Shown in pieces: positions 42,824 through 51,442 of a DNA stretch of 64,000 nucleotides. The translations under genes were made by a program, and so were the position numbers. Within the stretch, counting starts at the first letter, position 1. Every line of letters starts with the position of its first letter. This stretch comes from F0422 sp003992255 (lineage in GTDB: Bacteria > Bacillota > Negativicutes > Veillonellales > Veillonellaceae): the NCBI RefSeq assembly GCF_003992255.1, contig NZ_RQVA01000002.1, forward strand, positions 107,559-171,558. Direction: 5' to 3'. The notes under the pieces are model-generated. The model had not been told where the DNA came from, ran no database searches, and saw only the letters and a program-made list of their open reading frames with translations.

Positions 42824-44125
42824 ATGGATATTTTAGTAAACCCCATCGTGTTATCGGTGATTGCCATGTCAATCTTGTGTTTACTGCGATTCAATGTGTT
42901 GCTGTCAGTCATTGCAGCTTCCTTGGTGGCAGGATTAGCAGGTGGTATGTCTGTGACAGATACGATCGAATCCTTGATTGGCGGTATGGGCGGCAATTCG
43001 GAAACAGCATTTAGCTACATTTTATTAGGGGCCTTAGCGATTGTCATAGGCCGTTCTGGGCTAGCTACAGTAGTGACGAAAAAAATTACGAATATAGTAG
43101 GAACAAAAAAGGTAGCGTTTACATTGCTCATTGCCTTTGTAGCGTGCTTTTCGCAAAATTTAATTCCTGTGCACATTGCCTTTATTCCCATTTTAATTCC
43201 GCCCCTATTGGTGGTTATGAATCGTATGAAATTGGACCGTAGAGCGGTGGCGTGTGCTTTAACATTTGGGCTGAAAGCGCCATATGTATCTTTGCCAGTT
43301 GGATTTGGCTTGCTGTTTATGACTATCATAAAAGATCAAATGGTAGCGAACGGAGTGAATGTATCGATTTCCGATATAGCTTCTGTTATGTGGATTGGTG
43401 GCATATCCATGGTGGTAGGATTATTGCTTGCCATTGTGTACTATAGTCGAAACCGTGAGTATGAAGATATTGCGGTGATACAAGAAGAAACTACCGATGA
43501 AGTACCTCGTATGACGGCGGACTGTTGGAAAGGTCTTGCGGGAGCAGCAGTCGCTTTTGTGGCACAATTATATTTTAAGTCTTTGCCGATTGGTGCTCTG
43601 GCTGGTTTAGTTGTATTCTTTGCAACAGGTCTTATTAAGTGGTCAAAAATGGATGAAGATATTGAAGGTGGTATCCGTATGATGGGGACCATAGCCTTTG
43701 TCATGTTAATTGCAGCGGGCTATGCTAACGTTTTGCGTGAGACCAACTCAGTAGAGCATTTAGTGTCAGCCACTGTATCTATCATCGATTCTAAGTTAAT
43801 TGGTGCTATCGTTATGCTAGTGGTAGGCTTGTTAATCACAATGGGAATTGGCACTTCCTTTGGGACCATTCCGGTGATTGCTTCGATTTACATTCCTATG
43901 GGAGTGCATTTAGGATTTTCCGTGCCAGCTATCATATTGCTGATTGGTATCGCTGCAGCATTAGGTGATGCAGGGTCTCCAGCATCTGACTCTACATTAG
44001 GACCTACATCAGGACTTAATGCAGATGGACAACATAATCATATATGGGACACTTGTGTGCCAACATTTATATTCTATGACATTACCTTGTTAGTAGGTGG
44101 TGTTGTAGGGGCGCTAATTTTATAA
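42824..44125 (+). CDS. Na+/H+ antiporter family permease (YuiF-like)
   Basis: 433 residues, about 11-12 membrane segments. Features of the YuiF/COG2056 branch of the NhaC superfamily: MDILVNPIVLSVIAMSILCL start, QNLIPVHIAFIPILIPPLL, and the end segment LGDAGSPASDSTLGPTSGLN. YuiF of Bacillus is discussed as a histidine permease, which would fit with fchA two genes upstream. AAAAGGAG before ATG, 85 bases after fchA. Confidence 0.8.
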   Translation: MDILVNPIVLSVIAMSILCLLRFNVLLSVIAASLVAGLAGGMSVTDTIESLIGGMGGNSETAFSYILLGALAIVIGRSGLATVVTKKITNIVGTKKVAFTLLIAFVACFSQNLIPVHIAFIPILIPPLLVVMNRMKLDRRAVACALTFGLKAPYVSLPVGFGLLFMTIIKDQMVANGVNVSISDIASVMWIGGISMVVGLLLAIVYYSRNREYEDIAVIQEETTDEVPRMTADCWKGLAGAAVAFVAQLYFKSLPIGALAGLVVFFATGLIKWSKMDEDIEGGIRMMGTIAFVMLIAAGYANVLRETNSVEHLVSATVSIIDSKLIGAIVMLVVGLLITMGIGTSFGTIPVIASIYIPMGVHLGFSVPAIILLIGIAAALGDAGSPASDSTLGPTSGLNADGQHNHIWDTCVPTFIFYDITLLVGGVVGALIL

Positions 44126-44140
44126 AAATAGAATTTAAAT

Positions 44141-44198
44141 AATGCACGCAGTTTCACAAATTAGCTAAAACAGCTATCTGTGAACTGCGTGCATTTTT
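44141..44198 (+). terminator. Terminator of the fhs-fchA-permease operon
   Basis: AATGCACGCAGTTTCACA and the matching TGTGAACTGCGTGCATT form a long stem, followed by TTT. Confidence 0.85.
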
Positions 44199-44228
44199 CA
44201 AGAACTCAAGTTTAGAAAAAATAAAGTG

Positions 44229-44257
44229 ATGTCAAACTAATGTCAAAAAGATGTCAA
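44229..44257. repeat. Three ATGTCAA direct repeats, 11-bp period
   Basis: ATGTCAA begins at 44229, 44240 and 44251, exactly 11 bp apart. This is the geometry of OmpR/PhoB-type response-regulator boxes. No gene start is obviously served: the permease terminator is upstream and the tRNA-Lys terminator is downstream. Confidence 0.5.
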
Positions 44258-44298
44258 CTTGAAAAAGTTACGTTAATCGATTATGGTATTACATAACA

Positions 44299-44325
44299 AA
44301 AGAACCGCACTGTTGTGCGGTTCTA
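44299..44325 (-). terminator. Terminator of tRNA-Lys
   Basis: AGAACCGCAC / GTGCGGTTCT around a 4-base loop; on the minus strand it is followed by TTTTG. Confidence 0.8.
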
Positions 44326-44329
44326 GATG

Positions 44330-44405
44330 TGGTGGAACACCAGGGGTTCGAACCCTGGACCCTCTGATTAAGAGTCAGATGCTCTGCCAACTGAGCTAGT
44401 GTTCC
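44330..44405 (-). tRNA. tRNA-Lys (anticodon CTT)
   Basis: 76 bases with encoded CCA. On the minus strand: acceptor GGAACAC pairs with GTGTTCC, D-loop AGCTCAGTTGGCAGAGC, anticodon loop CTCTTAA with CTT at 34-36, T-loop GGTTCGAACCC. A terminator follows. Confidence 0.95.
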
Positions 44406-44557
44406 ATAGTTGAACTGAAATTATGGTTTTATTATAGACCCATCATTCAATTTTGTAAACGATAAATTTAGAAATTACATAGGTAACTACTTGCTATTTA
44501 CGCGGTTCTATGTAATAATAGAGAGGTCAGGAATTGCCTGGCTTTTTTAGATTGCAT

Positions 44558-44586
44558 TTGACATAGGCTCCCACTTGTGGTAGTCT
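44558..44586 (+). promoter_or_regulatory. Promoter of the rpmG-secE-nusG operon
   Basis: TTGACA (44558-44563), 17-base spacer, TAGTCT (44581-44586), 60 bases ahead of rpmG. A small GTCAGG/CCTGGC hairpin with T run lies just upstream (44526-44549). Confidence 0.55.
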
Positions 44587-44645
44587 ATATTAGTATGTTT
44601 ATGATGTAATAGCCGTCTAGGCACTTTAAAGAGAGGTGTAAACTG

Positions 44646-44795
44646 ATGCGTAACGCAGTAACTATGGCTTGTACTGAATGCAAGCAACGTAACTATCAGA
44701 CAAACAAAAACAAAAAAAATAACCCAGATCGTATTGAAATGAATAAATTCTGTAAATTCTGTGGTAAACACACGTTACACCGTGAAACAAAATAA
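44646..44795 (+). CDS. rpmG: 50S ribosomal protein L33
   Basis: 49 residues, full length. Sequence begins MRNAVTMACTECKQRNYQT and carries two CxxC pairs (CTEC and CKFC), the zinc-binding form of L33. GAGAGGTG precedes ATG. The rpmG-secE-nusG order is standard in Firmicutes. Confidence 0.95.
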   Translation: MRNAVTMACTECKQRNYQTNKNKKNNPDRIEMNKFCKFCGKHTLHRETK

Positions 44796-44831
44796 TTATT
44801 CAGTTATTTGTTGACGTGAGGATGTGATATC

Positions 44832-45056
44832 ATGGCAGTAACTAATTCCAAAGCTCAAACACAACAAAACGGCAATGGAAAATTTGTTCGTGAAGTTCGT
44901 TCTGAGCTTAAGAAAGTAGTCTGGCCTACACGTAAAGAGCTTGTGAATTATACGATTGCAGTATTCGTAGCAGTGATTCTTATTTCTGCTATTATTGGTA
45001 TCGTTGACACAGTGTTTGCAGAACTTTTTAAATTGTTAAAGAGTGCTGTAAGGTAG
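44832..45056 (+). CDS. secE: Preprotein translocase subunit SecE
   Basis: 74 residues, one C-terminal membrane segment (about 40-65). Signature FVREVRSELKKVVWPTRKEL before the membrane part. Component of SecYEG. Between rpmG and nusG. Confidence 0.95.
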   Translation: MAVTNSKAQTQQNGNGKFVREVRSELKKVVWPTRKELVNYTIAVFVAVILISAIIGIVDTVFAELFKLLKSAVR

Positions 45057-45068
45057 GAGGCCTTTTTG

Positions 45069-45605
45069 ATGGGAACAGATAAAAAGTGGTATGTCTTACA
45101 TACTTACTCAGGCTACGAAAATAAAGTAAAAACCACTTTGGAATTGAAAGTTCAAGCTATGGGAATGGAAGATGTGATTTCTCGCATTTTGATTCCTATG
45201 GAAGATGAAATCGATGAAAAAGATGGTGTAAAAAAAGTAGTAAAACGCAAAGTCTTTCCGGGCTATGTGCTGGTAGAGATGGAAGTAAATGATGAATCAT
45301 GGTATGTAGTGCGTAATACGCCGGGTGTAACAGGATTCGTTGGTTCTGTAACAAAACCAGTACCACTATCTGATTCTGAAGTAGCTTATATCTTAAAGTC
45401 TCAAGGTTTAGATCAAGAGCCAGTACAAAATCTCGACGTTGAAGTAGGAGAAACTGTCCGAATTACATCCGGTGCTTTTGAAGATAGGACCGGCGTTATT
45501 ACTGAAATTAACCACGAACATGCAAAACTACGTTTAAATGTAGAAATGTTTAATCGTGAAACCCCAGTAGAGGTAGAATATTCTCAAGTTGAGAAGATTC
45601 TTTAA
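45069..45605 (+). CDS. nusG: Transcription elongation/antitermination factor NusG
   Basis: 178 residues from ATG 45069 (AGGAGG 8 bases upstream). NGN domain starts KWYVLHTYSGYENKVKTTLE, with FPGYVLVEM and RNTPGVTGFVG; the C-terminal KOW domain has VGETVRITSGAFEDRTGVI. Starts 12 bases after secE. Confidence 0.96.
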   Translation: MGTDKKWYVLHTYSGYENKVKTTLELKVQAMGMEDVISRILIPMEDEIDEKDGVKKVVKRKVFPGYVLVEMEVNDESWYVVRNTPGVTGFVGSVTKPVPLSDSEVAYILKSQGLDQEPVQNLDVEVGETVRITSGAFEDRTGVITEINHEHAKLRLNVEMFNRETPVEVEYSQVEKIL

Positions 45606-45648
45606 TATATAATATAACTCTAACCTTTTTAGGCGGCCGGGAGGTTGC

Positions 45649-45682
45649 CAGTGGGAGGGGCAATTTCGCTCCGTTACCACCA
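45649..45682 (+). promoter_or_regulatory. Putative ribosomal protein L1 binding site ahead of rplK
   Basis: CAGTGGGAGGGGCAATTTCG followed by CTCCGTTACCACCAC can fold into an asymmetric stem that mimics the L1 site of 23S rRNA. A very similar motif lies ahead of rplA (46164). Suggests L1 feedback control of rplK-rplA. Confidence 0.6.
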
Positions 45683-45710
45683 CATTTTGACGCAAGGAGG
45701 TGTAATCACC

Positions 45711-46136
45711 ATGGCTAAAAAAGTTAGTAAAGTTGTGAAATTACAGTGCGAGGCTGGTAAAGCGAGTCCAGCGCCACCGATTGGTCCAGCTTTGGGTCAA
45801 GCAGGTGTTAACATCATGGGCTTCGTTAAAGAATTTAACGAAAGAACAGCTCAACAAGCTGGTCTTATCATCCCAGTTGTTATTACTGTATACGAAGATA
45901 GAAGCTTCACTTTCATCACAAAAACTCCACCAGCTGCAGTTTTATTGAAAAAAGCAGCAGGTATCCCAAAAGGATCTGGAGTACCTAACCGTGATAAAGT
46001 AGCTAAAGTTGGTCGCGATAAAGTTCGTGAAATCGCTGAACTTAAAATGCCTGACCTAAATGCTAACACTGTTGAGCAAGCTATGCGTATGGTAGAAGGT
46101 ACTGCACGCAGCATGGGCATTGAAATCGTTGATTAA
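45711..46136 (+). CDS. rplK: 50S ribosomal protein L11
   Basis: 141 residues from ATG 45711 (AAGGAGGTG upstream). The sequence opens MAKKVSKVVKLQCEAGKASP and has the L11 block PPIGPALGQAGVNIMGFVKE. A longer reading from 45645 would translate the L1 leader site and is rejected. Confidence 0.96.
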   Translation: MAKKVSKVVKLQCEAGKASPAPPIGPALGQAGVNIMGFVKEFNERTAQQAGLIIPVVITVYEDRSFTFITKTPPAAVLLKKAAGIPKGSGVPNRDKVAKVGRDKVREIAELKMPDLNANTVEQAMRMVEGTARSMGIEIVD

Positions 46137-46163
46137 TTAGCGTACGGTATGTGACTCACATAT

Positions 46164-46192
46164 CGGTGGGAGGGACATCCCGTTACACCACA
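46164..46192 (+). promoter_or_regulatory. Putative ribosomal protein L1 binding site ahead of rplA
   Basis: CGGTGGGAGGGACATCCCG followed by TTACACCAC: the second copy of the motif seen at 45649, 15 bases before rplA. Confidence 0.6.
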
Positions 46193-46207
46193 TAAGGAGG
46201 AATAAAA

Positions 46208-46918
46208 ATGGCAAAAGTAGGTAAGAAATATGCTGAAGCAGTAAAACTTATCGAAGCAGATAAATTCTACGAACCAGTAGAAGGTATTGAATTAGTTAAG
46301 AAAACTGCCACTGCAAAATTCGACGAAACAATTGAAATCGCTTTCAACTTGAACGTCGATCCTAAATACGCTGATCAACAAGTTCGTGGTGCCGTTGTAT
46401 TACCACATGGTACAGGTAAAACTCAACGCGTACTCGTATTTGCGAAAGGCGACAAAATTAAAGAAGCTGAGGATGCTGGCGCAGATATCGTTGGTTCCGA
46501 AGAATTAGTAGCAAAAGTACAAGGTGGTTTCAGCGACTTCGACGTTGTTGTAGCTACTCCTGACATGATGGGCCAAGTTGGTCGTTTAGGTAAAATTTTA
46601 GGTCCTAAAGGCTTAATGCCAAACCCTAAAGTTGGTACTGTAACACCTGATGTAGCTCGTGCTGTTAGCGAAATTAAAGCAGGTAAAATCGAATACCGTA
46701 CAGACAAAGCTGGTATTATTGCTTGTCCTATCGGTAAAGCATCTTTCGATGATGCGAAATTACTTGACAATTTCCGTACAATCGTTGATACTATTGTTAA
46801 GGCCAAACCTGCAGCAGCTAAAGGTCAATACATTAAATCTGTGACTATTAGCTCCACTATGGGTCCTGGCGTTCCTATGAACGTGTTTAAATTAACAAGC
46901 ACTACTAAGGAACAATAA
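46208..46918 (+). CDS. rplA: 50S ribosomal protein L1
   Basis: 236 residues. Starts MAKVGKKYAEAVKLIEADK; contains GAVVLPHGTGKTQRVLVFA and LGPKGLMPNPKVGTV. Binds 23S rRNA and probably its own mRNA at the two leader sites. AAGGAGG before ATG. Confidence 0.97.
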   Translation: MAKVGKKYAEAVKLIEADKFYEPVEGIELVKKTATAKFDETIEIAFNLNVDPKYADQQVRGAVVLPHGTGKTQRVLVFAKGDKIKEAEDAGADIVGSEELVAKVQGGFSDFDVVVATPDMMGQVGRLGKILGPKGLMPNPKVGTVTPDVARAVSEIKAGKIEYRTDKAGIIACPIGKASFDDAKLLDNFRTIVDTIVKAKPAAAKGQYIKSVTISSTMGPGVPMNVFKLTSTTKEQ

Positions 46919-46924
46919 TTATAT

Positions 46925-47095
46925 ATGTTCTCTTAGCTGTAGACGGCTGGCATCATTTGATTTAATGAGGAAACTCGCCCGCTGAGGCTGAATCCAATCT
47001 ATTATAGAATGGTTCTCGACCTCAACGTCTTCGTTGAGGTCGTTTTTACGCTAAGATAGTACATAGAAAATCACCAAAAATCTACAAGGAGGTAT
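46925..47095 (+). promoter_or_regulatory. L10 ribosomal protein leader
   Basis: About 170 bases between rplA and rplJ with several paired segments, ending in a GACCTCAACG / CGTTGAGGTC hairpin (47020-47041) and TTTTT. This is the layout of the L10(L12)4 leader: bound protein allows the terminator to form. A promoter or read-through from rplA feeds it. Confidence 0.75.
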
Positions 47096-47099
47096 TCTA

Positions 47100-47603
47100 A
47101 TGGCTGTCACTCAACAAAAACAAGCAGTTGTAGCTCAAATGAAAGAAACTCTTTCTGAAGCGAAAGGTGCTGTATTAGTTGGTTATAGCGGTTTGACTGT
47201 TGCTCAAGTAACAGATCTTCGTCGTAAATTCTTGGCTGAAGGTGTAGACTACAAAGTAATTAAAAATACTTTGACTCGCATCGCTGCTAACGAATTAGGT
47301 TACGAAGCTTTCTCTGAGCATTTAGAAGGTCCTACTGCATTAGCAACTTCTAGCACAGACGCTGTAGCTCCAGCTCGTATTCTTGAAAACTTCATTAACG
47401 ACACAAAAACTGAAGCTTTAACTGTTAAAGCTGGTATTGTGGAAGGTGAAGTTTTAACTGCTGCACAAGTACAAGAAATTGCAAACTTGCCGAACCGCGA
47501 AGGTATGCTTTCCATGCTTCTTTCCGTGCTTCAAGCTCCAGTTCGCAATGTAGCGTACGCAGTAAAAGCTGTTGCGGAAGCAAAAGACGAAACTGTTGCA
47601 TAA
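47100..47603 (+). CDS. rplJ: 50S ribosomal protein L10
   Basis: 167 residues. Starts AVTQQKQAVVAQMKETLSEA and has VLVGYSGLTVAQVTDLRRKF, as in L10. Forms the stalk base with L7/L12. Regulated by the leader before it. Confidence 0.96.
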   Translation: MAVTQQKQAVVAQMKETLSEAKGAVLVGYSGLTVAQVTDLRRKFLAEGVDYKVIKNTLTRIAANELGYEAFSEHLEGPTALATSSTDAVAPARILENFINDTKTEALTVKAGIVEGEVLTAAQVQEIANLPNREGMLSMLLSVLQAPVRNVAYAVKAVAEAKDETVA

Positions 47604-47655
47604 TAGCAACACAATTAACTAAGATAACATATATCAATAATGGAGGATATCAATC

Positions 47656-48027
47656 ATGGCATTGAACATCGAACAAATCGTTGCTGATTTAGAAAACGCA
47701 ACTATTCTTGAACTTAATGATCTTGTAAAAGCAATCGAAGACAAATTCGGCGTAACTGCTGCTGCTCCTGTAGCTGTAGCTGCTGCTGGTGCTGCTGCTG
47801 GTGGCGCTGAAGCTAAATCCGAATTCGACGTAATTCTTAAAGACGCTGGTGCTTCCAAAATCAACGTAATCAAAGTTGTACGTGAAGCTACTGGCTTAGG
47901 CTTGAAAGAAGCTAAAGCTATCGTTGACGGCGCTCCTGCTCCTGTAAAAGAAGGCGTAGCTGCTGCTGACGCTGAAGCTTTAAAAGCTAAATTAGAAGAA
48001 GCTGGCGCATCTGTAGAATTGAAATAA
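47656..48027 (+). CDS. rplL: 50S ribosomal protein L7/L12
   Basis: 123 residues. N-terminal dimerisation domain (MALNIEQIVADLENATILEL), Ala/Gly-rich hinge (about 35-52), and C-terminal domain with KINVIKVVREATGLGLKEAK. GGAGGATATC before ATG. Confidence 0.97.
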   Translation: MALNIEQIVADLENATILELNDLVKAIEDKFGVTAAAPVAVAAAGAAAGGAEAKSEFDVILKDAGASKINVIKVVREATGLGLKEAKAIVDGAPAPVKEGVAAADAEALKAKLEEAGASVELK

Positions 48028-48040
48028 TTCTTAAGCTACT

Positions 48041-48077
48041 AAAAACCCCTTGAACATTCGTGTTTGAGGGGTTTTTG
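48041..48077 (+). terminator. Terminator of the rplJ-rplL operon
   Basis: AAAAACCCCT... / ...AGGGGTTTTT stem with T tail. Confidence 0.85.
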
Positions 48078-48139
48078 TGTTATAATGCACTTGTAAGATA
48101 TCATTCTAGGTTGTAGAAAATTAAAGGGAGGAAATTGTC

Positions 48140-48502
48140 ATGATTATAGTATTGAATATAGTTTGGTTTATAATTGCATTTATTGTTACATCAGTTATTT
48201 TGGATCCTCATTTTCAAGGTGTAAATCGACATATATTCTTTAGTAGCATTTTAACAGATTATGCATTATTTTCAGTTATAATGCTTATTCCAGCTAACAT
48301 TGCTCATAGAAAGGGCAAATCATTTAGTTTATTTGCTATTTACGGAATATTGTTATGGATAGTTGCATTAATACATGCCATTATGATGTCTTCTGATAAG
48401 GTTAAGGCAGAGCCAGACAAATATAAGTCTTGCCCATATTGTGGAGAAACAGTACTTAAAGTTGCTACAAAATGTAAACATTGTCATGAAATGCTTGAAT
48501 AA
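48140..48502 (+). CDS. Small membrane protein with C-terminal zinc ribbon
   Basis: 120 residues. Three hydrophobic segments (about 1-22, 38-55, 64-85) followed by a cytosolic CPYCGETVLKVATKCKHCHE zinc ribbon at the end. Strong GGGAGGAAA before ATG. AT-rich. Function unknown; zinc-ribbon membrane proteins of this type are common and uncharacterised. Confidence 0.7.
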   Translation: MIIVLNIVWFIIAFIVTSVILDPHFQGVNRHIFFSSILTDYALFSVIMLIPANIAHRKGKSFSLFAIYGILLWIVALIHAIMMSSDKVKAEPDKYKSCPYCGETVLKVATKCKHCHEMLE

Positions 48503-48535
48503 AAATTTGCAAAAGATATTAACTTGCGTGTTAAT

Positions 48536-48566
48536 AAAAAGACGGGTATTGTGCCCGTCTTTTTAT
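48536..48566 (+). terminator. Terminator after the zinc-ribbon protein
   Basis: AAAAAGACGGG / CCCGTCTTTTT around a 9-base loop. Confidence 0.85.
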
Positions 48567-48726
48567 ATTAAAACTCTTCGATATATGGTATACTTAATAA
48601 GTATGATATAGTTACAAAATCTATTATGAGGGCGGGGGGCTGTATTCACTAGCGTAAGGAACTATTGTCCTTTTAGTAGATTTATTATATATAGTAAAGA
48701 TGATTGTAATCCAGTAGAGGAATATT

Positions 48727-49443
48727 ATGAAAATTATTATATCCCCTAGTAAAACAAAAGATATAAAAGGAATTCCTAATGCTCCAAAGTTTGCACCCCA
48801 TATGACGGAACGGATTGTAGAACATATGCAAGGTATATCAAAGGATGTCTTAGGAAAAGTTTTAAAAATAAAAGAGGCTGTATTAGATGAGGTATATACT
48901 TTTTACCAAAACTATGATACTGAAGTAGAAGGTATGGCTGCACTCAGTTATGATGGCTTATCTTTTAAAAATTTTAATTACGAAGGCTTATCGACGGAGG
49001 GAAAACTATTTGCTAACTCTCATGTATGGATAGGATCTGCCTTGTATGGCTTAGTAGCCCCTGATAGTGGTATTAAAAGATATCGGCTAGATTTAATAGA
49101 TCCTGTATTAAAAGCTGAGAAAACTAGTTTGTATGCATGGTGGCAACCATTGATTGATGAAGCTGTGCTTAGGGAAGAGTGGATTTTAAATCTAGCATCT
49201 AAAGAATATTCTAAATGGATCAATCACCCTAAGATGGTGACTATTGAGTTTCTAGAGCATCGTAATGGAGTATGGAAACAATTAAGTACATCATCCAAAC
49301 AGATGCGAGGCACTTTAGTGCATTATATGTGTGAGCATCAAATTACTGAACTTTCAGAATTGCCAAAAGAATTGAAAGGGTTTGTATTGGATCCATTACC
49401 AAAACAGTTAGATGGTTCATTTACGTTAGCCTATCGTAAATAG
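48727..49443 (+). CDS. yaaA: Peroxide stress protein YaaA (DUF328)
   Basis: 238 residues. N-terminal MKIIISPSKTKDI is the family start; AALSYDGLSFKNFNYEGL and the late EFLEHRNGVWKQLSTSSKQM region also fit. YaaA lowers free intracellular iron and DNA damage under peroxide. Monocistronic. Moderate site AGAGGA before ATG. Confidence 0.88.
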   Translation: MKIIISPSKTKDIKGIPNAPKFAPHMTERIVEHMQGISKDVLGKVLKIKEAVLDEVYTFYQNYDTEVEGMAALSYDGLSFKNFNYEGLSTEGKLFANSHVWIGSALYGLVAPDSGIKRYRLDLIDPVLKAEKTSLYAWWQPLIDEAVLREEWILNLASKEYSKWINHPKMVTIEFLEHRNGVWKQLSTSSKQMRGTLVHYMCEHQITELSELPKELKGFVLDPLPKQLDGSFTLAYRK

Positions 49444-49564
49444 GCATAAAAATGTTTAAATTAGATTTGAGGCATATAATAGAATGTAGTAACCTATACG
49501 TGTTTATATAATGAATATATAGTATAAAAAATATACCTAATCAAGGTATTAAAATTGAGGGACT

Positions 49565-50680
49565 ATGACAGTAGATAGTATTTTAGAGAAAGACCTTGTT
49601 GGTAACGAGTGGTTAACAGAAGAAGAGTTACGATTTCTGATGACCGTTACTGATGAGGAAACATTGCAAAAGATTTATAAAAAAGCCTATGAGGTAAAAG
49701 CTGCTTACGTAGATAAGGTAGCCTATTACCGTGGACTCATTGAGTTTTCCAATCGCTGTATAAAAAACTGTTTATATTGTGGCATTCGCTATGAAAACAG
49801 CAAGACGGAACGTTTCGATATGTCTCGAGATGATGTGTTGAAAATGGCGAAATGGGCCTATGAGCATGAATATGGTTCTCTAACTTTGCAATCTGGTGAA
49901 AGAACAGATGAGGGCTTTGTTGATTACGTAGTAGATCTAATTCGAGATATTAAAAAGCTAAGTAATAATGAATTAGGTATTACTATGTGCGTGGGAGAAC
50001 AATCGGAAGAAGCGTACCGACGTATGCGTGAGGCAGGAGCAGACCGATATTTACTACGGATTGAAACAACGAATCAAGAATTGTTTGAGATGATTCATCC
50101 TAAGGATGCGTTACACTCTTTTGAGACTCGAGTCAATTGTTTGAAGTCCTTGCGAAAAGTAGGATTCCAAGTGGGGACAGGTGTAATGATTGGCCTCCCA
50201 GGTCAAACCTTAGATGATCTTGTGAATGATATTTTATTCTACCGTGATATGGATATCGATATGATCGGTATGGGGCCCTATGTTGTCCATCATGATACAC
50301 CATTAGGACAACGGGCTTTGGATCTAGGTATCGATTCTAAAGAAGGGAAATTAGAACGAGTACAATTAGGCTTAAAAATGATTGCTTTAACACGCTTATT
50401 CCTAAAAGATGTGAATATTGCAGCCACAACAGCATTACAAGCATTGGATAAATTGGGTCGTGAAAAAGGACTTGCAGCAGGTGCCAATATATTAATGCCT
50501 ATTATTACAGTGCCAGAACATCGTGCAAAATATTTACTATACGATAATAAACCATGTGTGGACGATAATGCAGACCAGTGTAAGGAATGTTTAACTCGCC
50601 GCGTGATGTCCATTGGAGACCGTGTGGGTTGGAAAGAACAGGGTAATTCACAGCATTATAAGAAGCGAATTGTGAAATAG
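49565..50680 (+). CDS. hydE: [FeFe]-hydrogenase H-cluster radical SAM maturase HydE
   Basis: 371 residues. Radical SAM CxxxCxxC is CIKNCLYC near residue 64, followed by G.RYEN; auxiliary-cluster cysteines CVDDNADQCKEC near residue 345; GTGVMIGLPGQTLDDLVNDI typical of HydE. Builds part of the H-cluster. hydF and hydG are not in the window, so it is separate from them. Suggests an H2-producing or -using anaerobe. Confidence 0.9.
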   Translation: MTVDSILEKDLVGNEWLTEEELRFLMTVTDEETLQKIYKKAYEVKAAYVDKVAYYRGLIEFSNRCIKNCLYCGIRYENSKTERFDMSRDDVLKMAKWAYEHEYGSLTLQSGERTDEGFVDYVVDLIRDIKKLSNNELGITMCVGEQSEEAYRRMREAGADRYLLRIETTNQELFEMIHPKDALHSFETRVNCLKSLRKVGFQVGTGVMIGLPGQTLDDLVNDILFYRDMDIDMIGMGPYVVHHDTPLGQRALDLGIDSKEGKLERVQLGLKMIALTRLFLKDVNIAATTALQALDKLGREKGLAAGANILMPIITVPEHRAKYLLYDNKPCVDDNADQCKECLTRRVMSIGDRVGWKEQGNSQHYKKRIVK

Positions 50681-50692
50681 AAAGGAGAGTAT

Positions 50693-51259
50693 ATGAACTT
50701 ATTAAGTGAAATTTTACGCCATAATCAAGAGTTTTTAGAAAGAAATAAGCCAGACTATGGAGATGTTACAGAGCCTGTTAGTAAAGTGCCTACAAGAGAA
50801 GTAGCTATATTAACTTGTATGGATACGAGACTGGTTAATTTTATGGAGCAAGCCTTGGGTATTGAACGAGGTCATGCGAAAGTAATTAAGAGTGCAGGGA
50901 ACTCCATTTCAGGTGTGTTTGATAGTGTTGTGCGCAGCTTGCTTGTTTGTATTTATGAATTGGGTGTATCTGAAATTTTTGTTATCGGACACTATGAATG
51001 TGGTATGGCTAAGACTACTTCTGAAAGCTTAACAAAGGCGATGCTTAGCCGTGGTGTTGCGCCAGAAGCGATTCAAATGGTACGCCATGAATTAGAACAT
51101 TGGGCTGATGGATTTTCCCATCCCGTAGATAATGTACAAGAGACAGTAAGTATGTTGCGAATGAATCCACTCATTCCAAAAGATGTAGCCATTCATGGAT
51201 TGATGATGCACCCTAATTCTGGAGAAGTGGAAGTTGTAGAAACTGGCTACGATTTATAA
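50693..51259 (+). CDS. Beta-class carbonic anhydrase
   Basis: 188 residues. Zinc ligands C42 (TCMDTRL), H100 and C103 (GHYECGM), with catalytic Asp44-Arg46. Length and GNSIS segment fit the small clade of Firmicutes enzymes. AAAGGAG 6 bases before ATG, 12 bases after hydE, so co-transcribed. Supplies bicarbonate for carboxylations. Confidence 0.9.
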   Translation: MNLLSEILRHNQEFLERNKPDYGDVTEPVSKVPTREVAILTCMDTRLVNFMEQALGIERGHAKVIKSAGNSISGVFDSVVRSLLVCIYELGVSEIFVIGHYECGMAKTTSESLTKAMLSRGVAPEAIQMVRHELEHWADGFSHPVDNVQETVSMLRMNPLIPKDVAIHGLMMHPNSGEVEVVETGYDL

Positions 51260-51309
51260 AAAGTGATTGACAAACAGTATCAATCTATGATATTCTTATT
51301 GAGTATCAT

Positions 51310-51400
51310 GGAGGATTACTCAAGAGGCTGAAGAGGACGGTTTGCTAAATCGTTAGGTCGGGTTACCGGCGCTAGGGTTCGAATCCCTAATCCTCCGCCA
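51310..51400 (+). tRNA. tRNA-Ser (anticodon GCT)
   Basis: 91 bases with encoded CCA. Acceptor GGAGGAT pairs with ATCCTCC, anticodon loop TTGCTAA with GCT, long variable arm (TCGGGTTACCGGCG) and GGTTCGAATCCC T-loop: the serine class II form. Confidence 0.93.
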
Positions 51401-51406
51401 TGATCG

Positions 51407-51442
51407 AAAGACGTATGTGCTATGCATGTACGTCTTTTTTGT
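51407..51442 (+). terminator. Terminator of tRNA-Ser
   Basis: AAAGACGTA / TACGTCTTT arms with inner pairing, then TTT. Confidence 0.82.

Noticed and set aside
45645..45710. N-terminal extension of L11
   Set aside because: It would translate the L1-type leader site; the family start and AAGGAGGTG support ATG 45711.
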